Made by a program: the position numbers and the translations under genes
Assembly (NCBI GenBank): GCA_000934385.1
Contig: KN880433.1
Location: forward strand, 186,001-250,000
Direction: 5' to 3'
From: Cylindrobasidium torrendii FP15055 ss-10
Taxonomy: Eukaryota; Basidiomycota; Agaricomycetes; Agaricales; Physalacriaceae
DNA length: 64,000 nt
Shown here: positions 13,093 through 24,609 of the stretch, in pieces
Layout of the letters: each line of letters starts with the position of its first letter
How positions within the stretch are numbered: position 1 is the stretch's first letter
Notes under the pieces: generated by a model
The model's database searches: none
What the model was told of the DNA's origin: nothing
What the model saw: the letters and a program-made list of their open reading frames with translations, nothing else

Positions 13093-13271
13093 GGGAGAAA
13101 GCAAGGGTGTCCGCGGTCATGTGATAGGTATTCCCTAAGATCGGAACCAAAAAGCAGACCAGTGACAAATGTCACAACTCAAGTGAGAGACTGACTGCAG
13201 CCTCAAACTGCAAGCAATTAATTTAGGCTAATGTCTAGGCTAGAAATACAAATTTGTGGTAACAACGATTA

Positions 13272-13695
13272 TTAAGAGGATTTCTTCTTCAACAATTCTT
13301 CTTCCTCAGCTTTCAGCTCTGCGTCGATTTTGGCTCCCCTCGAAGGCTCGTTTCCGTGCGCCTTGGCTGGCGCTGTTGGATCTCTCTGGCTCAGGCTAGG
13401 CTCTTCGTCTTGGTGCTCTTGCTGGGAAGCGATGTTAAGCTTGTTGCCAATGGACCGTTGGTCCCTTGGAAGGGGGTTAACAGGGTTTTGTTTGAATCTT
13501 TGCGGGAACGTACTTGGAGTCCAAGAGATCGTGTGCGTTGCGCTGGCCACCGGTGGAGCCTTCAAAGTGCTGGCCGACGTCGGTTTGTGCTGGGCTGAAG
13601 CGGGATGAGGACCACCCACGAATGGATGACACAAGATGAGCTTACCGCTGGTCGCCATCGTTGTAGACTTGGGAGTTGCCAACTTTCGATTGCAT
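13272..13695 (-). CDS. small conserved protein of unknown function
   Basis: Three exons starting at the ATG at 13693-13695 give about 107 aa. The splice after ...YNDGDQR and the splice after ...AHDLLDSK keep one frame. The C-terminal half is highly charged, with DPTAPAKAHGNEPSRGAKID then a Lys/Glu-rich helix ending LLKKKSS. I have a sense that this P-A-K-x-H-G-N-x-P-S-x-G-A-x-I-D-A-E-L signature recurs in fungi, but I know no function. No signal peptide or membrane segment. Confidence 0.7.
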
Positions 13696-14010
13696 GGATC
13701 CAGACATTGTGTGTGTGGTATAAAACGTTAAAGTTATGGTGGTGGATGGATGCGATGAAGGAAAGCGAATGGAAGATAATCTTCAAGAGGATTGAGACTT
13801 ATATACCGATTCAAGCTCGTCAACGTCGGACATGACGCTCATAAGCCATCGTTATAGTCGACGTCAGTGGCCCCCGATTGTGGGTCCATTTATGCTGATC
13901 GATTGAACCACCACCTCGCGTGTCATGGAAAATATTCTCGAAAATCGGAAAACGAGCTGGACTTTGCAGGAGTACTAGTTGCATTTGGCATGGCCATAGA
14001 AATTTACAAT

Positions 14011-14473
14011 TTACAGTTTATTTTCTTGTTCTTTGAACACCCTACGACACTGGTCTTGGTACATGGCTTCCAACTTCCGACTCGTCTGCTCCAAGAATTG
14101 AGATCATCTCTTTCTTCCCAAACATCACGGCCGATTCCACTGCGCTTGGTTGTCCTAGCCGGGGATCAGCACCTCCTTCGACAAGCACCTTCACCATCTC
14201 CTCGTTGCCCTTGAACACAGCGCCAGCCAAAATACTCTGCCCTCGGTCGTTCAGCCGATTCGCATCTGCACCCATCGCGATGAGCTCTCGTGCGAGTTCT
14301 GTGTGTCCAGCATATGCAGCGAGCATGAGAAGAGTATTTCCTTGGTCGTTGGTCAGGTTGGCTGGTAAACCGCCCTTCACCGCCGCGAGAAGCAGCTCAG
14401 AGTCGCCATTTCTCGCTGCGTCAAACATGCGATGCGCAAATTGGATAGTTTCGGCTGGGAGGGCGTTCGACAT
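14011..14473 (-). CDS. ankyrin-repeat protein, probably frameshifted near its C-terminus
   Basis: The ATG at 14473 starts a protein with three to four ankyrin repeats, for example GNTLLMLAAYAGHTELAREL and GQSILAGAVFKGNEEMVKVL. As read, the frame runs to 14042 and ends in an unlikely tail (GADESEVGSHVPRPVS). One base over, the strand reads FLEQTSRKLEAMYQDQCRRV and a few more residues to a TAA at 14011-14013, a natural charged helix. A single extra base near 14100-14110 would explain this (true mutation or assembly error). The protein is probably a small cytosolic or nuclear interaction module. Confidence 0.75.
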
Positions 14474-15140
14474 CGTGGATTGAGGCAAATGGCGTATTTG
14501 ACGTCATGTCTCCCCTTCATATTCGCAAACTCAAACAAATGTGGCGACGGGCGAATTATCGCAGTTGCCCTCGGCCCAGCTGGCTGGCTTGGTTATGGCA
14601 ATCCGTGTGTGCAAGTGCAAGTCCAGCATGGCACCTGTCAGAGTGTGAGCTCAATCGACCTCAGTTTTGTGATCCCTGTTACAACCGTGTTCATGCAAGA
14701 TGCACGGTACACGATTCGACTCGGAGTCTCTTGTAGCCGCAGAATCTCAACACTCATGCAGCTAACAGCGCTTGAAGTATCCATGGGGTATTCCACGCAA
14801 GGTAATCACGTCAAACGTGCCATCGACATTGCGCTCGAGCATCAAGATTCAAAGGTAAATTCGTCCTCCGCCTACTACACCTCGGGAATGCGACTAACCG
14901 CCCGTGTGTTGTCATGTCTAGAAAGCGCAGAAGCCTGTCGTCGTTGCCGCTACATGACAATCTCGTTTGGGCTCCGTAACACTGACTCGTTTAGTATCCT
15001 GTGCGACTGCATCTTGGCTTCGGGCTGCCCCGTCATCGCAGTTTACAGTGTGTATCCGCGCTATAATAACCGGATGAACCTCCCTTCGTTCCTCCTCCTC
15101 TATTTACCACGAACAACTGCCAGATTTTCGACTCTTGACT
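14474..15140. other. intergenic, possible tiny two-exon ORF
   Basis: Between divergent genes. On the plus strand, 14757-14853 encodes a plausible fragment (MGYSTQGNHVKRAIDIALEH) ending at a GTAAAT donor. A CTAAC branch and TAG acceptor follow near 14921, after which a few codons reach a stop. This could be a short gene of about 44 aa or a coincidence. Nothing else is recognised; promoters of both neighbours should lie here. Confidence 0.3.
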
Positions 15141-17032
15141 ATGGACAGCGATCAGCTTCACCAACTTCGAAACCGCTCCTCTATACCTACCACTACCTCT
15201 TCGTTCGGTACTACCCTCCTCACGCCTTTGGTGGGGCTTCTGTCACTGGGGGCCATGGTTGGCGGGGAGTCCGGCACCCTAAGTCCAACTTTCCGATTCC
15301 TCATTTTTGGGACAATCATCGAGGCGGGGCGCCGCCTCTGTATGTGGCTCATGGAGCGCGCACGAATCCGTGAGTGCTCACTGTCCATCCACGATGCCTT
15401 CACTCATCGCACCAATCCTTGATTCCAGAATGCTCTGTGACGGCGCGGTTTGAACAAGGAGATCCCTCGTACGATTGGATATTCCACTTCCTAACGCAGG
15501 AGAAAGTGTGGACGGGCTCTCGAGATTTCCGTGTCAGCGCGAAGAGTTCCCAGCGCCAATGGGGCGTGGAAGGTGGACCAGCGGCGTCGATTGTTAACGG
15601 AAACGCTGAATATGTGCCGACATACGACCTCCCCCAGCTCTTCCGCTGGAAGGGCTACTGGCTGGAAGTACGGAGGACGCTTGCACAACAGAATGGAGAC
15701 AATTCTGCCATGGGCTTGGGAGACGCCCCGCAGACAAATGGAACCATCTTTATAACGTGCGTGTATAATGCCACTGGCAGCGTTCGTGGTGTTTGACGCT
15801 TTGAAAACAGCATATACTCGTTGCGCATGGGTGTTTTGTCCGAGTTGGTCGAGGAAGCTAGGGTCAGGTATAAACTGGCGTCTAATCCTCAGGTGATCGT
15901 TCACTCCATAGACTCCATGGTACGTTCGACTTGTCTCTCTTTCTCGCGGTTAACTAATAGTGAGCGTAGATGGCCTCTGGATATATGTCATTCGGCAAGT
16001 CGATGTGGAGGGACGTCAAATGCAAGCGCCGCCGACCTATCGACTCAATCGTGCTACCCCACGGACTCTTGGATTCGCTGCTGCACGTCGTGCGCGAGTT
16101 TGTCAGCTCCGAAGCGTGGTATAACCAAGCTGGTATCCCGCATCGTATGGGATTTCTGCTGTATGGCCCCCCTGGAACCGGAAAGAGTGAGCAGAACTGT
16201 CTTGATTATACGCCGCAACTCACATCCGTACACCAGGCTCCACCATATACGCCTTGGCTAGCGAGCTTGGATTCGAGATATACACACTCTCCCTGGCATC
16301 ACAAGGGTAAAGTGCCGTGTTGGAAAATAATCGTCAGACTGATACTGTGACAGGATGGACGACCACTCCCTTCGCAGGGCGGCCTCGGCAATCCCCAAGC
16401 ATTCCATCTTTCTCATTGAGGATATCGACTGTGCGTTTCCATCACGGGAAGACGAGGAAAACGACCGAGCAATGCAACCATACATTCCTCCGGGGTACCA
16501 AACTTACCCTCGTCAGTCAGCAGTGACGATGAGCGGACTCCTCAATGTGATTGATGGTGTCGGCAGCGAGGAGGGACGATTATTCTTTGCGACCACAAAC
16601 TACATTGACCGCCTTGATCCTGCGCTACTCCGCCCAGGACGAATAGACCAGAAAGTCGAGTATCGTCTGGCTACAGAGTCGCAGGCCAGGGCGTTGTATT
16701 TGCGGTTTTTCCCCAACGACATTCTCACAAAACATGGTGTGATGGGGTCGTCTGGGACTCTTGCTGATCAGTTCGCGTCACAAATACCAAGTGGCGAATT
16801 TTCGACGGCGGAGCTGCAGGGTTACTTGCTAGGTTACAAGCACCGTCCCCAACTGGCGGCGCAAGAAGCCAGTTCCTGGGTGGAGCAGCAACGTCGAGAG
16901 GGGCGGGAACGGAGCGAAAGAGAAGAGAAAGCCCGAATGAAGAGAGAAGAGCAGATGAAGAAGAGAAGCGAGATGCTGGGCAACAGGGCTGGTCTGCCTG
17001 AGATGCCATTTCTTGGAGACGCATATTATTGA
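15141..17032 (+). CDS. BCS1-like AAA ATPase
   Basis: About six exons. There is a hydrophobic N-terminal segment (about residues 25-65), then a BCS1_N-type domain (RFEQGDPSYDWIFHFL; YWLEVRR). The AAA core has Walker A GPPGTGKSST split by an intron, Walker B SIFLIEDIDCAF, sensor FATTNYIDRLD and arginine finger region LRPGRIDQK. The C-terminus is a long Glu/Arg/Lys coiled coil. True Bcs1 inserts the Rieske protein into complex III, but basidiomycetes carry many BCS1-like paralogues. The N-terminus here is not the standard presequence-like one, so I do not assign that role. Confidence 0.9.
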
Positions 17033-17117
17033 AATGCTCGGATGTTCAAACTCACTATGTACAAATTGAACCAACTAATCTCACGGACGTGCAAGAATGA
17101 ATGTCCATATCATTAGT

Positions 17118-17757
17118 CTACTTTTGCACATTGCGAATAATGGTGTCGGTGCGCTCGTGTATCGGCTTCTGACCTTGTGGAGTCCCAGGAATGGTCTTCA
17201 ACAACCCCTGCGAGAGAGAATGAGAGAGTGCAACATAGCACATTTAGACTATTGCGCACCATCTTCTCAAACATGCATGAGTTGAGGGCAGTTTCCGGCT
17301 TGCGGCAAGAATAGTAGTGCTAATGTGAATGGTAAGTAACAGATGGACGCCGTTGGATACGAGGACGCACATGGTTGTTCTTTTCCAGGCAAGACCAATG
17401 CTCCTCAAACTGTTTGCCGCAGTTGTCCCTCATCTTGGCCAGCCTAAGATTGGAGGAATGAGCACCAAGGTGCGAAGTGGTGGTAGAATCCGTACAGGTC
17501 GAAGGCGCAGCGTGTGACCTTGCGTCCCTCCTTCAGGCAGTGTGCAGGATCGCGATTCTCCTCCTTGCAGAGCATAAAGTCCTCTGTGGCGCATATAGGT
17601 CGAATTAGAATAACGGCCAGCGAATGATGTTCGTACCATTATAGTCTTTGCAGTGTGCGCCAATGAAGAATGAAGCGCTGGCGAGCGGACCGCTCGTGGC
17701 TCCAATTTCTTCAACTTTGGGCACGGAAGATGCGTCAACCGGGGTACTGTCGCTCAT
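17118..17757 (-). CDS. NDUFA8: NADH:ubiquinone oxidoreductase subunit NDUFA8
   Basis: Five exons from the ATG at 17757 to the TAG at 17118. The protein begins MSDSTPVDASSVPKVEEIGA, then AHCKDYN, DFMLCKEENRDPAHCLKEGR, KVTRCAF, a segment with CGKQFEEHWSCLEKNNH, and YYSCRKPETALNSC. The paired C-x9-C spacing in the two halves is the twin-CHCH signature of the PGIV/NDUFA8 subunit. That subunit folds in the intermembrane space through Mia40 and sits on the membrane arm of complex I. The start is within the shared promoter with the plus-strand gene at 17875; the stop is 85 bp from that of the BCS1-like gene. Confidence 0.92.
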
Positions 17758-17874
17758 CGTCGCGTTTGACACCGAAGAGCACGTCGGGGAGAATGGGAAT
17801 GCCACGGAGTTCGAAATTCGGTCCGGCCATCTGCGGCAACTCGGACCGAGGACACAGGTTGATCTGAGCCCATC

Positions 17875-18382
17875 ATGGTGGGTCGCACACAACTTTCGTA
17901 CGCGCATTCCAAGCCCAATAAACGACATAATAGCCTCCCAAAGGACCTCCAAAAATCTACCAAGTCTATGTCCGCTCGCATAAAATCAACATTCACTTGA
18001 CACTTTCGCCTGAGGCGGAGATCCAAGAAGTCAAGGATGAAATTCAGTCTGCATTGTCATCGAGCACAACGGACGATGATATTCCCCAATCAGCCTCTTT
18101 TGAAATCTGCAAAGCCGCTCCATCCAAGGATGGAACATACGACGTGCTCGACAATGACACTCTCATGAAAGAGGCGGGCTTATCCAGCTGGGATAACCTC
18201 TATCTGCGCTTCCATGATCCTGACACTGGTGAGATCGTTGAGACACCCCGACAGGCGAATCTCAGCCCTTTTCTGCTTGTGTAGGCGCATTACAACCGGT
18301 TGATTATACCCCGCTGCCGTCTTACCTGGACGAGGATCCCCAGCCTGAGTCATCGTCCTCGAAGAGGAAAGCCAAAGATTGA
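17875..18382 (+). CDS. small conserved protein, possible ubiquitin-like fold
   Basis: The frame opens without an ATG. The best model is an ATG at 17875-17877 followed at once by a 56-bp intron (17878-17933, GTGGGT...TAG), then exons 17934-18228 and 18285-18382, giving 131 aa in frame. It starts MPPKGPPKIYQVYVRSHK, then IHLTLSPEAEIQEVKDEI, a beta-beta-alpha pattern like the start of a ubiquitin-like domain. The tail is acidic with a basic end (SSSKRKAKD). Function unknown. The gene is divergent from NDUFA8 with 117 bp between start codons. Confidence 0.6.
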
Positions 18383-18569
18383 GCGTTTAGCGTTGGGGCC
18401 TCGAATATGGATGTAATGGACTCACGTGGAGCCCAATTGCCGCAGTGCTCGCTCGAGAATACTAGAAGAGAACCAGCTTTTGCACGATGTAACCCATATT
18501 GAGTTATGTATATGCTACACTATTCAGAGACGCGTAAAAGCGACTTCGCCGCATTTCTGCTCGACCACC

Positions 18570-19451
18570 ATGTCTTCCACTCTCCTTAAGCCGCCAAGTA
18601 GTGATGCGGTCGAAAGTGCAGACTCTTTGATGAAAGGTCGTTTCTCTTGTCGCTACTACGAGAAAAAGCCAGTCCCTAAATCTGTGATGCTCGAGATATT
18701 GGACGCAGCACGACATGCCCCATCCTCAGGAAATCTCCAGTACTTACTCTACAGCTTCAAACTTGAAGCCTCTCTTGATATAATACACAGGATTTGGCAC
18801 AAGGTTTACTGCATAACTGGAACAGCTTTGGAAGCTTTTCGCGACGAGGCCGAGGCGGCGTTTGCCAATGACCCGGACTCGATGGTTGCAGAATACCCAG
18901 CCTATCCAGACAAATTTCCTGGCGAATACGAGGCGCGCCATCACGACTTTGCCAAGATATACTACGGTGCACTAGGAATTGAGCGTAGCGAGGTAAAAGA
19001 GCGCGCAAAGGATGTGATCAACCATTTGTGAGTGGGTTTTCTACACTTGGGCATTGCTGCAACCCATTCTTACGTGTATCATACAGACGCTTTCACGGCG
19101 CGCCAGTGGGTCTTGTATTCACAGTGGACCGAGGCTTCGCCCAAAGTAAGCGACACAATGCATATTGCATACAGGCTTTCTTGCTAAATCTTTGCAGGCG
19201 CCTGGCTCGACCTTGGCTTTTTCATGCAAAGCGTCATCATCGCGGCGCGCGCCCGTGGTTTGGAGACGGTGGTCGAGGTGCAGATGTCGTGTCCTCACGT
19301 CCTCTTGAGGAAGCATCTTCCCATTGGCGAAAATGAAATCGTCGTTTTGGGAATGGCGATTGGGTATCCGGACATGGAAAAAGTGCAGCAGCGATACGTT
19401 GCTCCCACCAAGCGCCGGCTGGAGGATATAGTACAGTTCCACGGGTACTGA
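18570..19451 (+). CDS. nitroreductase-family FMN oxidoreductase
   Basis: Four exons. The flavin-binding start is RFSCRYYEKKPVPKSV and AARHAPSSGNLQ, the typical nitroreductase phosphate-binding and dimer motif. Later come YYGALGIER, GAPVGLVFTVDR, WLDLGFFMQSVIIAARARGL and the glycine-rich MAIGYPDMEK. Size (about 230 aa) is normal for the family. It would reduce nitro, quinone or other substrates using NAD(P)H; the real substrate is unknown. The ATG at 18570 has a good context (CCACCATG). Confidence 0.88.
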
Positions 19452-19717
19452 GATACAGTGTTGACACAGTGCAAAGTCTGCAGGAAGTCAGGTTTATCAT
19501 GAATGTGCCTGCGTTGAAAATCATGAAAACCGCGTGGGGAAGGTCGCCGACGTCCACGGGAAGGGGTGCTATTGAGAAAGCGAGGAAGTATTCATGCAAG
19601 GTCGTCGGGCAAGCATTAACATCATAAACAAGCATTGGATTTAGATTGTTGTAAACATCGAGCAGTCGCAAACACCAGAAAACTTGAGAGAAAACAAACA
19701 CATATGTCGTATCGCAC

Positions 19718-20660
19718 CTATAATACTTCCTGTGGCACCTCTGACCCCTTCTTCTCCCTAGCATGCTTCATCCTTGGTTTGATCCGGTTCTTCTTCAACT
19801 CGATTGGTCTCTCCTTTCCTCGAAGACGCTGGTACACCCCACAAGCGTTGCATAGCTGGGCGCCCTCCTTGCTTCGCCTCCAGACGCTGGTACGCCGTGT
19901 GTGGCAGTGGCTGCATTCCGGCCCACCTTCTGGCCCGTCTGCTTCATCGTGTATTGGCTCGTCGTCTGCATCGATGAGCTGTTTGGGACGGAGCATGCCC
20001 CGCTGCTGCAGGTATAAGCCGCATGCATTGCATAACACCGCGTTCGTCCCAGGATCGCGCCGCCAGAGAGGTGTGGTCGTAGTCCGGCAGTGCGAGCACG
20101 CTTTGGATGATGATACTGACGGAGAGGGCGTAGATGCGGGCTGACCAACTGACTGTGGCGACTCCGCAGTGCTTGATGGCGATGGAAGGTCGTACGAGGA
20201 CGGGCGCGGGGTATGAGAAGGGTATTGCTGGGAACGTATAGACGATGCGAGTTTGGCAGACTGGTATGTTTGATGACTTGGTGCGAAAAGGACGTGGGCA
20301 TCAACGGGCAATCCACGGAGGCGCGCAGGGTTGTTGTAGATTGCGTCGGAGGCAGGTCCCATCGATAGGTATGGATTTTTGGCCTTTTTAACGAATGGTG
20401 CAGCAGGTGGATGGGCTGTGAAGGATCAGTATCAGGTCGGTCAAATTCAGGGCATGGGACGGACCAAATAGCGAATATGCAGGTGTCCCAAACGACGCGT
20501 TGTGGTTGTTGTGATTCAGAAACGGGGCCGAGAAGTCGAGTGGGGCGCCGGTATATGCGTTGTCGTTGAAGAAGGTTTCTTCTGTATTCGTGGCAGAGTC
20601 GTTCGCGAAGCAAAAGTCGGGGAACAATTCTGGTGGAAACGACGAGGCTTGCGGTATCAT
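19718..20660 (-). CDS. two-finger GATA transcription factor
   Basis: Two exons (20660-20465 and 20415-19718) give 297 aa. The N-terminal half is disordered and Ser/Pro-rich. Two GATA fingers follow: CSHCRTTTTPLWRRDPGT...LCNACGLY (18-residue loop) and CSHCHTRRTSVWRRSKEG...LCNACGVY (17-residue loop), about 25 residues apart. A basic tail (ELKKNRIKPRMKHAREKK) should contact DNA or act as a nuclear signal. The close spacing and lack of a Cys-rich insert argue against a siderophore-repressor (SreA/Urbs1) type. Targets unknown. Confidence 0.92.
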
Positions 20661-22501
20661 GTCCCAGAAGAAGTGGCGAGGGTGTGATGCAGACGGACAG
20701 TGGCGTGCACTGGAGCACGCTGGCGATAGATTTCACTAGGTTATGAGGAGTAGTTTGCTGATGATGAGAGCGTAAAGGCAAAGGAAGAGGGAGCAAGGAA
20801 CCCCGGCCTTTATTGAACAAACTCAATAAGGGCGGTGGTGAAACGCAGACCCAGGGTCTTCAATGCCGTCTGATGTGCCGAGAATCGGATCCGCGTCGAT
20901 CGCAATACTGTAATCGTCCAGGTGACAAGACTGCACTGTGTTCAATTCCAGTGTAGATTCCAAAAGAATCTCTGCAGTGGGTTTGCTTGCAACGTTGCCG
21001 CACAGGAATCCTCGTGAATCTCCCTGCCACTGTATTGCGGTGCTGCCAATCCATCGCCCAAAGCTACTACACATACGCATTGCATATTTGATATTCCTCG
21101 AATCATCTCCATGAGCTCGGGCTCTCTATAGTGGAAAAACTCCAGCACAATAAAGTCTGGGCGCTGGGAGGTGATAGCGGTATCTTCACACAAGTTTTGA
21201 TTCAACGATGACCCACTGGCCCGAAGAGCGTCTTACAAGGCTTTTTCATATTCATTGGTCGGGACTTATCCTCTCAATTACTTTCTCTAGCACGAGGCCG
21301 CTCCGCTACCTTCAGCGCTTTCACAGAACGTGTATACTGACGCAAAATGACTCTCGAGTTTGCTGTGCCACCGCATTCTTTACTACCCTGTAAAAGCACG
21401 TTTGTGTCTATGCTACTCTAGACGTACTAGTCAAAATTGTGTATTAACTTTCATAAAAATATAATTGAGTGATACACCTGGCATTTTCCTTATTGGTTGA
21501 ACAGCTTTTATAGCCGAAATGTGACAGCCTTGATCGGACATGTCACGCGCACTCCGCTTGCAAAGAGACCACCGTAAAGCATATGCTTCAGATACTTAGA
21601 AGCGCAAGAGAACCTGGTGAATAACTTTGATTTAGCAAGTGCTAGTGAGCAGTGAGTATTATCTGTGTGTGAAGTTATAACTGCTACTCGATTCGCATTA
21701 CTTACCAGCATGTCACACTTGTAACGCCGGCCTCGACGGGATTCCTAGGAAGTACCCTTGCAGAGAAAGCACTTCAACTCTTTGATGACTGATTCCCGTA
21801 TGTCGAAAGACACATTATCTGGAAGGAACGGTAGTAGTAAAACAAGACACCAGCGCGCTGTGTTTCAACATTCAACATTCAATGTGACACGCTGCGTGTA
21901 TGTCAGTCAAGTGTCGGCAATGGTATTCAAAAGTACGAGTGCCTGTGTGTTTTTGTGAGCGCAGAGGGTTTCTTGTCCGGCCAATTTAATGCCCAGTGAC
22001 ACTGGAGAAGCATTTTTCAGGCAATGTACTCAAGACGATCTTGCTATTACGGCTTGAATACACAGTGCTGAAAACGTCTTCAAAACATATCAAAAGACAG
22101 TAATTATATTCAACAGTTCACCACGCGCGTCAAAGCTGCGGAGCGGTCACGAGACTTCGCATTCACTGATCGATTATTGCTTACGAAAGGCGACGGCCAT
22201 TGTTTGAAGCTGAACGATCTCGTAGACGCATGCAGTCCGCGACCGACAGCTTGTTTCGCCCCATTTTGTTGTTTACAACGCTTCAGATTTGCGAACACAA
22301 GTCAGGGAAAAGCTACAGGTAATTACACTACTCAACAAACGTAGATAGTAGAATGGGCTATTCTGTTTACACCAATACCGAGAGGAACACGGGCAGATCA
22401 TTATGCGCGACTATACAATGTACCAGAAAAGAGACATACACAGGCGTCAAGGAGGGAAATATGAGTAGTGAACGCAATATGAGGCACGTATGGGGTGATG
22501 C
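20661..22501. other. intergenic with an unexplained minus-strand ORF pair
   Basis: About 1.8 kb without a confident gene. On the minus strand, 21205-20823 carries two overlapping protein-like frames: SQRPDFIVLEFFHYREPELM in one, and SKPTAEILLESTLELNTVQS in the other. They might be exons of an unrecognised or decayed gene, but I found no clean intron joining them. The remainder (21210-22500) is AT-richer and shows no coding pattern I trust. Confidence 0.4.
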
Positions 22502-24609
22502 TCAAGTCCTCTGGGAAATTTGGGACCGGTCACGGAAGGATGCGAGGGAGAGCGGTTCCTTCTTCGACAAAGGAGACATAATGCTTATGGGCATCGACAT
22601 AGGCATCCCTTCCTGTACAGCCCGTGGGAGCTCTGTGCCAAGACATCAGTCCGTCAAAATCCGGTACTGAATGTGTGGTACTCACCAGAGGCATTCTCCC
22701 CGTTCGGGACGTATTGTCTGGAATACTCGTCTGTCTCTCCTATAAGCAACTGCTCTGAATTCATCGAGCGCTCTGTCCCCCGTGTCACGAATTGGCCCAA
22801 ATCCTGCCCCCGCTTCCGCCACGCCGCGCGATGGCTAGGTGTACCCGCTGCAAGCATCAACATCATTTCATCGTCCAACGGAGGCTCTTCTGGAGTCTCG
22901 TCCTTGATTTCGAATGAGGGCCCGCGAGAATGGGACAGTCGATTCGTCGGCCGCTCTTCTGGCAAAGATTGGACCATGCGTAGCGGTGACAAGACATGCG
23001 GTGATGCATCTGTTCTCGAAGACCCTGCGACATCAGCTGTTTGTCGAGTACCATTCTTGGGTCGACCTTCTGCTGACTCGAACAGTTGGAGCCCAAGACC
23101 AGCTTCCTGAACTCTACGAGGGGCTAGATCTTCACCCAGTTCGTCCTCCAGGTCGAACACCAAGTCTATCAAATGTGAATGTCCTGTATTGAGTAGGCAA
23201 ACAAACGTATCATTTACCTGGCTCTGCTGGCGCAGATTGGGAGCCGTTCAGATTGGTTGTCTGAAGGTCAAATGTGACTCGCCGTCTTGGTTTGTTCGAC
23301 GTTGGACTCAATGGCGGCTCCTGGGACCCTTCGCGCGACGCGTCGTTGCGCTCAGTTTCAGCCTTGACCTCGCTCCGTCGCTGCATTTCCTCCTCAATAA
23401 CGAAATAACGATATGTAGTCGCTGTATTGAGGTCCTCATCATTGACTCGCTTGAAATCAGCTAGGGAGCCTCCGTGGGATGATGCACGATTCTCGGAGTA
23501 GGTCATGAGAGGTGGTGAAGTCGCTAGTGAAGCGTCCTGATTTGCTTTGGGATGGTGAAACGACGAGTTGGCCAGAGACGCGGAAAGGGTGGAGACCTTG
23601 GATACTGGTGCTGGTGCCGCCGTGCGTGGAGTAGACACGGGCGCAGGTATGAACTCTTTCACAGCGACCGTGGCAGTGCTCTTGGGAGCGAACTCGGCCT
23701 CTTTCCAAGGTCTGTGGGTGTCCGTTGCCGGTCGACCCTCTTCGTCGGCGATCCGCAATCCGTCACGATAGGCCTGAGAAAGAGTTTGAACTTGTAGACG
23801 AAGTTCGTGTTCTGAATCGATGAGTTGCTTCGCCCTGGCCAAGACGGTGTCTCGAAGCTCGTGCTCGGCCTGATCGCGCAAACTCTGTGACCGCAGGGAT
23901 GCGAGTTCGGACAGGCGCTGGGTAACTGGATCGGTCGACGACTCGCTGGGGAGAAAGGGAGCGATGCCTTCAAGATACCGCTGTGCAGGCAAGCGCGGTG
24001 CATCCGGGCTTGGAGCGTTGATGAGTGGAGGTAGTACAACCGAGAACAACTTGGAGAACTGGTTGGATGACGCTTGCCGTTCCACTGCTGCGTCTGTCTG
24101 CAGAGAGTGAGTCTCCAAGTCACCCGAGCTAACGATATGACACACCAGGACGGCTTCGAAGACCTCCACCCAGCCAGAGGGCGTCTGCAGCACATCGGTC
24201 TCCACCCAGCCTGGCTTCGGGAATACTGCGCCGGGGTTGGCTGCGTGCTTGGTATCCACGACATGATGAACACGATAAACAAGTGTGCGGCAGAGCAAGC
24301 AGGCAAGTGACATGAACTGTGCTGATCGTGGCGTCCCATCCATTGGAGTGGCCTTGGACCGTATTCGCAAAGTGAGTTGTGGATGAGCCTGGCATGGGGC
24401 AGACTGAGCTTGAAATTGGCCCAGATGGCCGAGGATACACGTACCGCACTAATTCCATCTTCCCCCACGTATACAGCAGTGAAGCCCGCCTCCAAACCCA
24501 GCTCTGGTGGTACATCTGTAGGCGATGGAGTCTTTGCCACGATATTTATGTTAACACATTTGCAGGAGAATCGTGTTGGCGACTTTGCTGCGGCCGCGGG
24601 AATTGCCAT
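22502..24609 (-). CDS. unrecognised protein with paired Cys motifs and disordered tail
   Basis: About four exons. The ATG at 24609 opens MAIPAAAAKSPTRFSCKCVN, then an ordered N-terminal region of about 170 aa with CKC, LACLLCRTLVYRVHH, GWVEVFEAVLVCHIV and many beta-like stretches. The C-K-C and C-L-L-C pairs could bind zinc, as in Mss4-like folds, but this is only a resemblance. The middle has a helical, coiled-coil-like stretch (LRDQAEHELRDTVLARAKQL). The tail is Pro/Ser/Glu-rich, and an intron inside NAS|EL gives the end PLSLASFRDRSQISQRT. No known family recognised. Confidence 0.65.

Noticed and set aside
14560..14770. Possible tRNA because of GATTCGACTC resembling a B box
   Set aside because: No A box at the right distance and no cloverleaf could be drawn.
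14432..15373. A 313-codon plus-strand open frame
   Set aside because: It crosses the start of the BCS1-like gene in another frame and overlaps the ankyrin gene; composition is not protein-like over most of its length.
15141..17032. Calling the AAA ATPase the true mitochondrial Bcs1 chaperone
   Set aside because: Basidiomycetes have many BCS1-like paralogues and the N-terminus here is not typical; only the family is safe.
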